Of a stretch of 47,319 nucleotides of DNA, positions 32,488 to 40,394 are shown one piece after another (positions within the stretch are counted from its first letter, which is position 1; every line of letters starts with the position of its first letter). The notes under the pieces are model-generated. The model was not told the DNA's origin, ran no database searches, and saw nothing but the letters and a program-made list of their open reading frames with translations. The stretch is from Oscillospiraceae bacterium (GTDB taxonomy: Bacteria > Bacillota > Clostridia > Oscillospirales > Oscillospiraceae): positions 1-47,319 of the forward strand of contig CADARY010000044.1 in the NCBI GenBank assembly GCA_902790375.1, in the 5' to 3' direction. The position numbers and the translations under genes are program-made.

Positions 32488-32710
32488 AAAAGAAAGCTGG
32501 ACAGACGCGGATGTGCGCTGCCCCTTTTACATCTCGGACGACAAGGCTGCCTGCAGCATCAGCTGCGAGGGCTTCGGGAAGGGCGTGAAAACGGTCAGCC
32601 GCTTTCGCAGCCGCGCCCTCAAGGACCGGCACATGGGCGCCTGCTGCGTGGGGGAATACGAGAAGTGCCCGGTCTACCGCTGCACCTACGCGAGCAAGTA
32701 CGCGGACTGA
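32474..32710 (+). CDS. Cysteine-rich small phage protein
   Basis: The 78-residue protein has eight cysteines in pairs: CPFY...ACSISC in the N-terminal half and CC...KCPVYRC near the end. That suggests one or two zinc sites. GGGGAGG precedes the ATG and its stop overlaps the terminase small-subunit start. Small Cys-rich proteins just before terminase occur in Firmicute phages, but the function is unknown; a DNA- or RNA-binding adaptor is possible. Confidence 0.72.
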   Translation: MPNYRKESWTDADVRCPFYISDDKAACSISCEGFGKGVKTVSRFRSRALKDRHMGACCVGEYEKCPVYRCTYASKYAD

Positions 32711-33069
32711 TGCGGGACTGGGAAGAGCTGCGGCGCGCCTGCGTCGAGGAGGGCGAGAGCCTGGAGAGCCTGTCGCGGCGCTGCGGCATCCCCTACACGA
32801 CGCTTTTGAACCGGGCGGTGAAGGAGGACTGGGCCCCGCGTGAGAGCGCCGGGCCGGGGCAGGCGGACTTTGCCCGCGTGGCCGGGAAGCTCCTGCGCCT
32901 CATCGAGGACGGGCTTGACGGGGACAGCGGCCTTGCCCTCAAGGAGATCAAGACCCTGACCGGGGCGCTCAAGGAGCTGCAGAGTCTCGGGGAGAGCCGG
33001 GAGAGCGAGGGCGGCGGCAGGGGGCTCACGGTGCGCTTTCTCGGCGAGACCGAGGAAATGAGCCTTTAA
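32710..33069 (+). CDS. Terminase small subunit-like protein
   Basis: The 119-residue protein has an N-terminal helix-turn-helix, ESLESLSRRCGIPYTTLLN (about 16-34), as in small terminase subunits that recognise the packaging site. It is followed by a long helical region (ALKEIKTLTGALKELQSL) fit for oligomerisation. It lies directly upstream of the large terminase gene, its usual place. Its ATG overlaps the previous stop by one base. Immediately after its stop a palindromic repeat is inserted. Confidence 0.75.
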   Translation: MRDWEELRRACVEEGESLESLSRRCGIPYTTLLNRAVKEDWAPRESAGPGQADFARVAGKLLRLIEDGLDGDSGLALKEIKTLTGALKELQSLGESRESEGGGRGLTVRFLGETEEMSL

Positions 33070-33163
33070 GGCAACACCGCACAATCCGCCTTCGGCATCT
33101 CCTGGAAAATTTGTGCCCTGATTTCGTCACTTTTTCTTGAGGTACACAAAGTACATCTGCGAA
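33070..33163 (+). repeat. Family R1 palindromic repeat, left half only
   Basis: It starts GGCAACACCGCACAAT directly after the terS stop and runs to CTGCGAA, where the right half expected from the copy at 7162-7263 is missing. The core with GTACACAAAGTAC is present. It splits the terminase genes and is followed by a purine-rich, GGAGT-repetitive stretch up to the terL start. Confidence 0.75.
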
Positions 33164-33202
33164 GACAGTTTGGAGTATGGAGTTGGGAGTGAGGAATTGG
33201 GC

Positions 33203-34630
33203 GTGAGGACGGAGCTGTGTTTGCCGCCGCCGAGCGAGAAGCAGCGGCTTTTCCTCCGGGACCGGCACAAGTACATCGGCTACGGCGGGGCCAGGGGCGG
33301 CGGTAAGAGCTGGGCCGTGCGCGTCAAGGCGGTGCTGCTGTGCCTGCGCTATCCGGGGATCAAGGTCATGATCGTACGCAAGACCTATCCCGAGCTGCAG
33401 GAAAACCACATCCTGCCGCTGTGCGAGCTGCTCGGCTGCTATGCCGGGGAGGACGGGCAGCTCGCCGCCTACAACGACGCCAAAAAGCACATCGTCTTCC
33501 CCAACGGCAGCAGGATCTTGTTCCGCTACCTGGAAAACGAGAAGGACGCCATGCGCTTTCAGGGCACCGAGGTGGACGTGCTGTTCGTGGACGAGGCCAC
33601 CCAGCAGAGCGAGAGCCGGATGGAAAAGCTCCGGGCCTGCGTGCGCGGCACGAACGATTTTCCGAAGCGCATCTACTTTACCTGCAATCCCGGCGGCGAG
33701 GGCCACGCCTGGGTCAAGCGCCTGTTTATCGACCGGCGCTTTCGAGAGGGGGAGGAGGCGGAGGAGCACAGCTTCATCCAGGCCCTCATCACCGACAACC
33801 GGGCGCTGATGGAGAAAAACCCCGACTACCGCAAACAGCTCGAAAGCCTGCCGCCGAAGCTGCGCGACGCCTGGCTCTACGGGAGCTGGGAGCTCTTTGA
33901 GGGGCAGTTTTTCGAGGACTTCCGCATCGAGCCGGACAGGAAGGCGGCCCTGGCCCACGGCTGTACGCTGAGCGCCGGGGAGCTCAGGGAGCAGGGACGC
34001 TGGTGCCATGTGATCGCCCCGTTCGACATGGCGGCGGGGCCGCAGCGAAGCTGGACCGTCGTGCGCAGCTACGACTTCGGCTACGGCAAGCCCTTCTCCT
34101 GCGCCTGGTGGGCGGTGGATTACGAGGGGGTGGCGTACCGCATCCTGGAGCTCTACGGCTGCACCGGGACGCCGAACGAGGGCCTGCGCTGGACCCCGGA
34201 CCGGCAGTTTAAGGAGATCGCCCGCATCGAGGCGGAGCACCCCTGGCTCCGGGGACGGCGGATCGAGGGCGTGGCGGACCCCGCCATCTGGGACGCAAGC
34301 CGCGGCGAGAGCATCGCCGAGACCGCCGCAAGGTACGGGGTCTATTTCGTGCCCGGGGACAACAAGCGCATCCCCGGCTGGATGCAGTGCCACTACCGCC
34401 TGCAGTTCGACGACGAGGGGCGGGCGCGCATGTACGTGTTCGATAACTGCAGGGCCTTTATCCGCACGATCCCGCTGCTGCAGTTTTCCGAGACCGAGCC
34501 GGAGGATCTCGACACCGGGCAGGAGGATCACGCGGCCGACGAGTGGCGCTACCTCTGCATGTCAAGACCGGTCGCGCCGCTCAGGGAAGTGGAGACGAGG
34601 GCGGTGATGGTGGATCCGCTGAAACAGTAA
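33203..34630 (+). CDS. Terminase large subunit
   Basis: The 475-residue packaging motor and nuclease has Walker A YGGARGGGKS (27-36), Walker B VDVLFVDEA (124-132) and an RNase-H-like nuclease with Asp290 in SYDFGYG, Asp358 in VADPAIWD and Asp445 in AADEW. It pumps DNA through the portal and cuts the concatemer. The GTG at 33203 is chosen because upstream codons derive from the inserted repeat; GAGG precedes it. The true ancestral start may have been replaced. The length is normal. Confidence 0.93.
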   Translation: MRTELCLPPPSEKQRLFLRDRHKYIGYGGARGGGKSWAVRVKAVLLCLRYPGIKVMIVRKTYPELQENHILPLCELLGCYAGEDGQLAAYNDAKKHIVFPNGSRILFRYLENEKDAMRFQGTEVDVLFVDEATQQSESRMEKLRACVRGTNDFPKRIYFTCNPGGEGHAWVKRLFIDRRFREGEEAEEHSFIQALITDNRALMEKNPDYRKQLESLPPKLRDAWLYGSWELFEGQFFEDFRIEPDRKAALAHGCTLSAGELREQGRWCHVIAPFDMAAGPQRSWTVVRSYDFGYGKPFSCAWWAVDYEGVAYRILELYGCTGTPNEGLRWTPDRQFKEIARIEAEHPWLRGRRIEGVADPAIWDASRGESIAETAARYGVYFVPGDNKRIPGWMQCHYRLQFDDEGRARMYVFDNCRAFIRTIPLLQFSETEPEDLDTGQEDHAADEWRYLCMSRPVAPLREVETRAVMVDPLKQ

Positions 34631-34654
34631 AGAAGGAACGTAAAGGAGAAAAGC

Positions 34655-36514
34655 ATGGACAAAGCTTTGGTTCTGCCGGTCGATGAGAAGCGGCTGGCGG
34701 AGTTTACGCGGATTTTGCAGAAGTACAAGGCCGGGAAGGCCAGCATCGAGCGGCGCACCGTGGCGGCGGAAAACTGGTGGAAGCTCCGCAACAGCGCCGA
34801 GGAGCGCAAAAGCCACGAGGCCGGGGAGGGCTTTCAGGCCGTGTCCGGGTGGCTGCACAACGTGATCGTCTCCAAGCACGCCGACGCCATGGACGCCTTC
34901 CCGGAGCCGAACATCCTGCCGCGCGAGCCGGACGACCGGCAGGAGGCGCGCGTGCTGTCGAGGATCCTGCCCGTGATTTTAGAGCAGAACGCCTTTGAAA
35001 GGACCTATTCCGACGGAATGTGGCAGAAGCTCAAGACCGGGACGGGCGTGTACCGGGTGGGCTGGGACACGGAGAAGGCCGGCGGCCTCGGGGATATCGC
35101 CATCGAGCGCGTGGATCTGCTGAACGTGTTCTGGGAGCCCGGCGTGCATGACGTGCAGGAGAGCGCCTTCTTCTTCCACACGCGGCTGGAGGACAACGAG
35201 AAGCTCGCGCAGCAGTACCCGCAGCTCGTCGGAAAGCTCAAGACGCTGAGCTTCGCGCCGACGCGCTTCCTCTATGACGACAGCGTGAGCACCGACGGCA
35301 AGAGCACCGTCATCGACGTGTACTACAAGATAAAGCGCGACGGGCGGGACGTGCTGCACTTCTGCAAATACGTGGGGCAGACGGCGCTGTATTCCACCGA
35401 GAACGCCGAGGCCGCACTGGAGGCCGAAGGGCTGACGCCGCCCTTCTCCGGCCTCTACGACCACGGGCGCTACCCCTTCGTGTTCGACAGCCTCTTCCCC
35501 GTGGAGGGGAGCCCCTGCGGCTACGGCTTCATCGACCTCTGCCGCAACGCCCAGACCCAGATCGACATGCTGCAGACCGCCTTCCTCAAGAACACCATGG
35601 TGGGCGCGGTGCCCCGCTATTTCCAGCGGGCCGACGGGGCCGTGAACGAGGAGGAGTTCCTCAACCTCAATAACCCCATCGTGCACGTCAGCGGCAATCT
35701 CGGCGAGGACAGCCTCCGCATCGTGGACTACCGCCCCCTCAGCGGCAACTATCTGGAGATGCGCACGAGCGTCATCAACGAGCTGCGGGAAAACTCCGGC
35801 AACACCGAGACCTCGGTGGGCCTTGTGAACGCGGGCGTCACCGCCGCCTCCGCCATCGCGGCCCTCCAGGAGGCCAGCGGCAAGGGCAGCCGCGACGCGA
35901 CCCGCGCAAGCTACAGGGCCTACGCGGAGATCATTGAGCTCAGCATCGAGCTCATCCGCCAGTTTTACGATCTGCCGCGGCAGTTTCGCATCACGGGCGG
36001 CCTCGGGATGGAGAGCTTTGTCAGCTACGATAACCGCGGCCTGCGACCCCAGGCGCTTTACGGCCCCGAGGGCATGGAGCTCGGGCTTCGCCGCCCGGTC
36101 TTCGATATCCGGGTCATCCCCCAGAAGAGCAGCGCCTACACCCGCATGAGCCAGAACGAGCTGGCCCTGCAGTTTTACCAGCTCGGCTTCTTCTCCCCGG
36201 AGCGCAGCGACCAGGCCCTCGCGTGCATGAGCATGATGGAGTTTGAGGGCAAGGACGAGCTGATGCAGCAGCTGTTCTACAACGGCACCATCCAGAAGGA
36301 GCTGGCCCTCTATCAGCAGTACGCCCTGGCCCTGACGCAGAAGTACGAGCCGGAGCGGGCGGCGGCGCTGATGGCGGGCATCACGGGGCGCGCCGGGGAA
36401 AAGAGCGCGGCGGCGAAGAGCGCGGCGGCAAAAAGGCGCGGCGGCGAGGACAGACGCATGGAGCGGGCCCGCGCCAGGGCGTCGGACGCTTCCCAGCCGG
36501 GAGGCGGGCGATGA
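34655..36514 (+). CDS. Portal protein, P22-like
   Basis: The 619-residue protein forms the ring through which DNA enters and leaves. Its size, the N-terminal region with WWKLRNSAEER, the central VGLVNAGVTAASAIAALQEA segment and the Ala/Lys-rich C-terminal barrel-like tail fit short-tailed phage portals of the P22 type. AAAGGAG precedes the ATG. It lies between the large terminase and the Prp-like protease and overlaps the latter by 4 nt. Confidence 0.85.
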   Translation: MDKALVLPVDEKRLAEFTRILQKYKAGKASIERRTVAAENWWKLRNSAEERKSHEAGEGFQAVSGWLHNVIVSKHADAMDAFPEPNILPREPDDRQEARVLSRILPVILEQNAFERTYSDGMWQKLKTGTGVYRVGWDTEKAGGLGDIAIERVDLLNVFWEPGVHDVQESAFFFHTRLEDNEKLAQQYPQLVGKLKTLSFAPTRFLYDDSVSTDGKSTVIDVYYKIKRDGRDVLHFCKYVGQTALYSTENAEAALEAEGLTPPFSGLYDHGRYPFVFDSLFPVEGSPCGYGFIDLCRNAQTQIDMLQTAFLKNTMVGAVPRYFQRADGAVNEEEFLNLNNPIVHVSGNLGEDSLRIVDYRPLSGNYLEMRTSVINELRENSGNTETSVGLVNAGVTAASAIAALQEASGKGSRDATRASYRAYAEIIELSIELIRQFYDLPRQFRITGGLGMESFVSYDNRGLRPQALYGPEGMELGLRRPVFDIRVIPQKSSAYTRMSQNELALQFYQLGFFSPERSDQALACMSMMEFEGKDELMQQLFYNGTIQKELALYQQYALALTQKYEPERAAALMAGITGRAGEKSAAAKSAAAKRRGGEDRRMERARARASDASQPGGGR

Positions 36515-36852
36515 CCGGGATCACCTACGACAGAGAGGGGCTGCGCCTTGAGATGGCGGGCCACGCCGGGGCGGGCGAGAGAGGCGCGGATCTCACGTGC
36601 GCGGCGCTGAGCATGCTGATGATGACCCTTGAGCGGCGCATGCAGGAGCGCGCGGAGAAAAGACGGCCCATCTCCCGCCGGGAGCCGGGGCGCTTCCTGA
36701 TCGCCTGCCTGCCGGAGGCGGGAGAGGAGAGGCTCTGCCGCGAGAGCTTTGACACCGTGGCCGCAGGCTTTGCGCTGCTGGCGGAAAACAGAAGCGAGAA
36801 CGTGTCCTTCCGCCTCACGGGCGGGGACGCGGATGAGGAGGATGAGCAATGA
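36511..36852 (+). CDS. Prp-like cysteine protease, probable head-maturation protease
   Basis: The 113-residue protein matches the Prp (YsxB) ribosomal-processing cysteine protease family. AGHAGAGERGADLTCAALS gives the catalytic His18 and Cys30, twelve residues apart as in the S. aureus enzyme (His22/Cys34). Host Prp trims the N terminus of ribosomal protein L27 after LQFFA and, in some phages, capsid and scaffold proteins. This copy sits between portal and scaffold, where phages keep their prohead protease. The capsid encoded downstream has an LQHFA motif at residues 8-12. The maturation role is inferred. Confidence 0.8.
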   Translation: MTGITYDREGLRLEMAGHAGAGERGADLTCAALSMLMMTLERRMQERAEKRRPISRREPGRFLIACLPEAGEERLCRESFDTVAAGFALLAENRSENVSFRLTGGDADEEDEQ

Positions 36853-37688
36853 GCGATACCCCGGAAGAGAAGATCCGAAGCGAGTTTGACGACACCATGC
36901 AGGCGCTGCGGCAGGCGGAGAGCATCCTGCCGGACTTTACGAGCAGCTATGACGGGGTCATCAGCAGGCTCTATGAGCAGATCGTGTCGCGCCCGGCCTT
37001 TCAGTATGACCCGGTCGGCGACCCCCTGTACCGGAACTACCGCACGCAGCTGCTCGCCGAGGGCGGCCGCGCCATGCGCGACACCGCCGGTCAGGCTTCG
37101 GCCCTCACGGGCGGCTACGGCTCGAGCTATGCCGAGAGCCTGGGTCAGCAGCAGTACGCGCAGTATCTGGAGCGCCTGGGTCAGGTGATGCCGGAGCTGT
37201 ATGAGGCGGCCTACAAGCGCTACCGCGACGAGGGCGAGGAGCTGTGGACGCAGCTCAGCGCCGCCAGGGGCCTTGCCGACAGCGAATACGGGCGCAGGCA
37301 GGAGCGCTTCGCCCTCGCGTCCGACCTGGAGAAGCAGCGCTATGAGCGCGGCGAGAAGCGCTACCAGAAGCTCCTGAGCCTCATCAGCCAGAGCGGCTAT
37401 GAGCCGAGCGACGAGGAGCTGCGCTCCGCGGGCATGAGCCGGGAACAGGCTGCGGCCCTCAGAAACGCCTGGCTCCTCAAAAACCCCAAGGCCCTGCTGA
37501 GTACGAAGCTTGCGGGCCTGAGCCTTGCCGACGGCAGCGGGATCTATGCCTACCGGGGCGGGAGCCGGAGCGGCGGCAGCGCCGCCCCGGCCGCCTCCGG
37601 CAGCAGCGAGCCGGGGGACAGGGAGCAGGACAAGCTCGACGCCAACAAGCCCGGCGCGAGCAACACCGACAAGCGCAGAAGACTGTAA
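36849..37688 (+). CDS. Phage virion-associated protein of unknown function
   Basis: The 279-residue protein is largely helical, rich in Gln, Tyr, Glu and Arg, with GGYGSSYAESLGQQQYAQYL in the first half and a low-complexity Gly/Ser/Asp tail. It overlaps the protease gene by 4 nt. Its position between protease and scaffold suggests a head or internal virion protein. I do not recognise a family with known function. Confidence 0.7.
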   Translation: MSDTPEEKIRSEFDDTMQALRQAESILPDFTSSYDGVISRLYEQIVSRPAFQYDPVGDPLYRNYRTQLLAEGGRAMRDTAGQASALTGGYGSSYAESLGQQQYAQYLERLGQVMPELYEAAYKRYRDEGEELWTQLSAARGLADSEYGRRQERFALASDLEKQRYERGEKRYQKLLSLISQSGYEPSDEELRSAGMSREQAAALRNAWLLKNPKALLSTKLAGLSLADGSGIYAYRGGSRSGGSAAPAASGSSEPGDREQDKLDANKPGASNTDKRRRL

Positions 37689-37755
37689 TCAAGCCCTTTC
37701 CCGGCGGCGACGCCGGTTTCCCCGCTGCAGAGGGGAGAGAATAAAGGAGGTTTCA

Positions 37756-38490
37756 ATGGACAAGGAACGGGAAATCAAAACGCCGGACGAGGAGCCGGTC
37801 ACGGGCGAGGAAAACGCCGCTTCCGAGGAAGCGGCGCCTGCCGACGCCGGGCAGGAGGAACAGGGGGCGGCCCGTCTGAGCTGGGAGGAGATCCTGCAGG
37901 ACCCGGCATACAAAAGCCGCTATGACGAGGCGGTGCAGGCCATCGTGAAGGCGCGCCTTCGCGGCAGGGCCGGGGCCGAGGCGCAGCTCAGGCGGCTGGA
38001 GCCGGTGCTGCGGGCGCTGGAGGAGGACTACGGCCTTACCGACGAGAGCGATCCCGCGGCCCTGGCGGAGCTGCTGCGGCAGAGCGCAGGCCTGCGCCGC
38101 CCCGGCGGGGCGGAGATCGCCGCGCACCTGAGGGCCCTGGCCGACGAGGCCGAGGCCCTGCGGCAGAGCGTGCCGGACTTTGACCTGATGCGGGAGATGG
38201 AGGACCCGGACTTCCTGCGCCTCACAGCGCCCCACAGCGGCGTCACGCTGGCCGACGCCTACTACGCCCGGCACCGGGCCGAGCGGGAGCGGGAGACCGC
38301 GCGGCGCAGCCTCGAGGCCGTGAGCCGCAGCATCCGCAGTCTCGGCGCAAGGCCGAAGGAGCTGCGGGAGACGAGAGACAGCGCGAGCGCCGCAGAGCCC
38401 GGCAGGATGAGCCGGGCCGAGCGGGAGGCCCTGAAAAAGCGCATCCTGGAGGCCAGCGCCCACGGCAGACGGCTGGCTCCCGGAGAATGA
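37756..38490 (+). CDS. Scaffold protein
   Basis: The 244-residue protein is highly charged and predicted helical, with an acidic N terminus (KTPDEEPVTGEENAASEEA) and a basic C-terminal helix (RAEREALKKRILEASA). This is the usual profile of a phage scaffold whose C-terminal helix contacts the capsid. It lies just before the major capsid gene. The ATG has AAAGGAGG upstream. No LQxFA-like cleavage motif is seen in it. Confidence 0.72.
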   Translation: MDKEREIKTPDEEPVTGEENAASEEAAPADAGQEEQGAARLSWEEILQDPAYKSRYDEAVQAIVKARLRGRAGAEAQLRRLEPVLRALEEDYGLTDESDPAALAELLRQSAGLRRPGGAEIAAHLRALADEAEALRQSVPDFDLMREMEDPDFLRLTAPHSGVTLADAYYARHRAERERETARRSLEAVSRSIRSLGARPKELRETRDSASAAEPGRMSRAEREALKKRILEASAHGRRLAPGE

Positions 38491-38535
38491 GAGCGGCCTG
38501 CCTCAATATGGGAGCCTGACAGGAAAGGCGACTGC

Positions 38536-38578
38536 CTCAGTCAGCCTGACGGCTGACAGCTCCCTCAGGGAGGGAGCC
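38536..38578. repeat. Double-hairpin extragenic repeat, family R3, copy 1
   Basis: Two adjacent hairpins: GTCAGCC/GGCTGAC (38540-38546, 38551-38557) and GCTCCCTC/GAGGGAGC (38559-38566, 38570-38577). The layout CTCAGTC...GACAGCTCCC matches the copy at 39903-39993. It sits between scaffold and capsid genes and may tune capsid mRNA stability. Confidence 0.75.
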
Positions 38579-38597
38579 GGATCGGAAAGGAGATTAT

Positions 38598-39671
38598 ATG
38601 GAAAACATGATTTTTGACCTGCAGCATTTTGCGGACGCCGGTACGCTCGTCAACGCCACCGGTAATTTTGTCAACGCCCACACTGGCGCGACCACCGCCT
38701 TTGACAACAGCCACAGCCTCACGGCGGAGCTCAAGGCCTTCTACGACACGGAGCTGCTGGAAAACGCGCGCACCGAGCTCTTTTACGCGCAGTTTGCCAA
38801 GCGCCAGCCCCTGCCCGCCAATCACCACGGCCTTGTCGAGTGGCGCAAGTGGAACACCTTCGACAAGGCGGCCAGGCTCACCGAGGGCGTGATCCCCACG
38901 GGGCAGAAGTTCGGCGTCACCGCCGTGACCGGCAGCATCGACCAGTACGGCACCTACACCGCCGTCACCGACCGCCTGGAGCTGCGCGCCTACGACGACG
39001 TGATCCTCGGCGCGACCGAGGAGATGGGCGCTTCCGCCGCCGAGACCCAGGAGGCCCTGATCCGCGACGCGCTCTATACCAACACCAATGTCCTCTACTG
39101 CGACAAGATCAAGCGCGCGGACGGCAGCGTCGCCGCGACGCCCACCCAGCAGAGCGAGCTCACGGAGGACGCCGCCTATCACTGCCGCCTCACGCCCGAG
39201 ATGGTGAACAAGGCCGTCACCGTGATGAAGAAGAACCGCGTGCCGCGCATCGGCGGCAAGTACTACGCGGTGATCCACCCCTCGGTGGCCCACGACCTGC
39301 GCGCCGACGCCGGCTGGATCGAGGCCCACAAGTACGCCCAGCCCGAGGAGATCTTCAACGGCGAGATCGGCGAGCTGCACGGCGTGCGCTTCATCGAGAA
39401 CGTCTTCGCACCGGTCATCAAAGGCCAGAACGACACCCTCGCCGTCTACGCCTCCTACTTCTTCGGCAAGGACTCCTTCGGCATCATCGACCCCGAGGGC
39501 GGCGCGCTGGAGATGATCATCCACGACAAGGGCGAGATCGGCGGCCCCCTCAACCAGTTTTCGACCATCGGCTACAAGTTCGAGACCAACGGCGCGACCA
39601 TCCTCTACCCCGAGCGCCTGCTGCGCGTGATGAGCACCTCGAGCTTCTCGGGCACCGATCAGGCAAATTAA
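38598..39671 (+). CDS. Major capsid protein, N4-gp56 family
   Basis: The 357-residue protein has the N4-gp56 family pattern: SLTAELKAFYDTELLENA, then LVEWRKWNTFDKAARLTEGV, SIDQYGTYTAVTDRLEL and a C-terminal GYKFETNGATILYPERLLR. It forms the head shell with an HK97-type fold. Residues 6-12, FDLQHFA, resemble the L27 leader cleaved by Prp, so the first 12 residues may be removed by the phage-encoded protease. AAAGGAG precedes the ATG. The strong C-ended codon use fits abundant synthesis. Confidence 0.9.
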   Translation: MENMIFDLQHFADAGTLVNATGNFVNAHTGATTAFDNSHSLTAELKAFYDTELLENARTELFYAQFAKRQPLPANHHGLVEWRKWNTFDKAARLTEGVIPTGQKFGVTAVTGSIDQYGTYTAVTDRLELRAYDDVILGATEEMGASAAETQEALIRDALYTNTNVLYCDKIKRADGSVAATPTQQSELTEDAAYHCRLTPEMVNKAVTVMKKNRVPRIGGKYYAVIHPSVAHDLRADAGWIEAHKYAQPEEIFNGEIGELHGVRFIENVFAPVIKGQNDTLAVYASYFFGKDSFGIIDPEGGALEMIIHDKGEIGGPLNQFSTIGYKFETNGATILYPERLLRVMSTSSFSGTDQAN

Positions 39672-39685
39672 AGGAGGAGCGGAAA

Positions 39686-39895
39686 ATGGAAAACAAGAGA
39701 GTCGAAGTATTCATCCCGAGAGGGGCCGACCGGGAGGACCCCAACCTCTTCGTGGGCATCAACGGCGTAAACTACCTGCTGCCGCGCGGCAAAAAGTCCA
39801 TGGTGCCCGCGGCCGTCGCGGCGGAGATCGCGAGAGGGGACCTGGCCGCCGAGCACTTCTACGCGAGCGTGGACGGCCTGCGGCAGAACGTGTAA
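39686..39895 (+). CDS. Small phage head protein
   Basis: This 69-residue frame reads MENKRVEVFIPRGADREDPN and VGINGVNYLLPRGKKSMVPA. AAGGAGGAGC precedes the ATG, 14 nt after the capsid stop. Proteins of this size and pattern regularly follow N4-gp56 capsid genes in Firmicute prophages and may be minor head or decoration proteins. No catalytic motif is seen. Confidence 0.75.
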   Translation: MENKRVEVFIPRGADREDPNLFVGINGVNYLLPRGKKSMVPAAVAAEIARGDLAAEHFYASVDGLRQNV

Positions 39896-39902
39896 GCCGA
39901 CA

Positions 39903-39993
39903 CCCCTGCGAGGGGAGCCGGAAAGGAAGGGGAACCCCTCAGTCACGGCGCTTGCGGGGGACGCGCCGTGACAGCTCCCCTTGCAGGGGAGCC
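39903..39993. repeat. Extragenic hairpin repeat, family R3, copy 2
   Basis: Three hairpins lie in a row: CCCC/GGGG around TGCGA (39903-39915), GTCACGGCG/CGCCGTGAC (39942-39950, 39964-39972) and GCTCCCC/GGGGAGC (39974-39980, 39986-39992). The CCTCAGTCA...GACAGCTCCC order is shared with copy 1. Confidence 0.78.
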
Positions 39994-40021
39994 AATAAGG
40001 AAGGTGATTATTATCAAGGCA

Positions 40022-40381
40022 ATGGACATGATCGAGCGGCTGGATATGCTGGAGCCCAACGACTATGCCCCGGAGCAGAAGCTGCGGTGGCTCTCCGCGC
40101 TCGACGGCAAGATCTACCGCGAGGTCATACGCACCCACGAGGGCGGCAACGTGTGGCCCGGCCCCTATGTGCGCGGGGATGAGGAGCTGATCGTGCCCCT
40201 GCCCTACGGGGAGGATATCTATTACCACTATCTCCAGGCCATGATTGCCGCGGAAAACAGCGAGACGCAGCGCTACAACAAACGCATGACCATGTTCAAC
40301 GCGGCCTATCAGGGCTGGACCAACTGGTACAACATGAGCCACATGCCGCTCGGCTCAGCCTGCGGGCGTTTTCGGTTTTGA
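40022..40381 (+). CDS. Probable head completion or connector protein
   Basis: The 119-residue protein starts MDMIERLDMLEPNDYAPEQK and contains VPLPYGEDIYYHYLQAMIAA and a C-terminal MFNAAYQGWTNWYNMSHMPL. It is helical and aromatic, of the size of head-tail adaptor proteins, and lies between capsid and tail genes. The start is uncertain: AAGGAAGGTG is 15 nt before this ATG, and an in-frame GTG at 40004 is too close to it. Function is inferred from place. Confidence 0.68.
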   Translation: MDMIERLDMLEPNDYAPEQKLRWLSALDGKIYREVIRTHEGGNVWPGPYVRGDEELIVPLPYGEDIYYHYLQAMIAAENSETQRYNKRMTMFNAAYQGWTNWYNMSHMPLGSACGRFRF

Positions 40382-40394
40382 CAGGAGGGGAGCT

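Noticed and set aside
33137-33202. An earlier TTG start for the large terminase at 33137
   Set aside because: It would begin inside the inserted repeat and add 22 residues encoded by repeat and low-complexity DNA.
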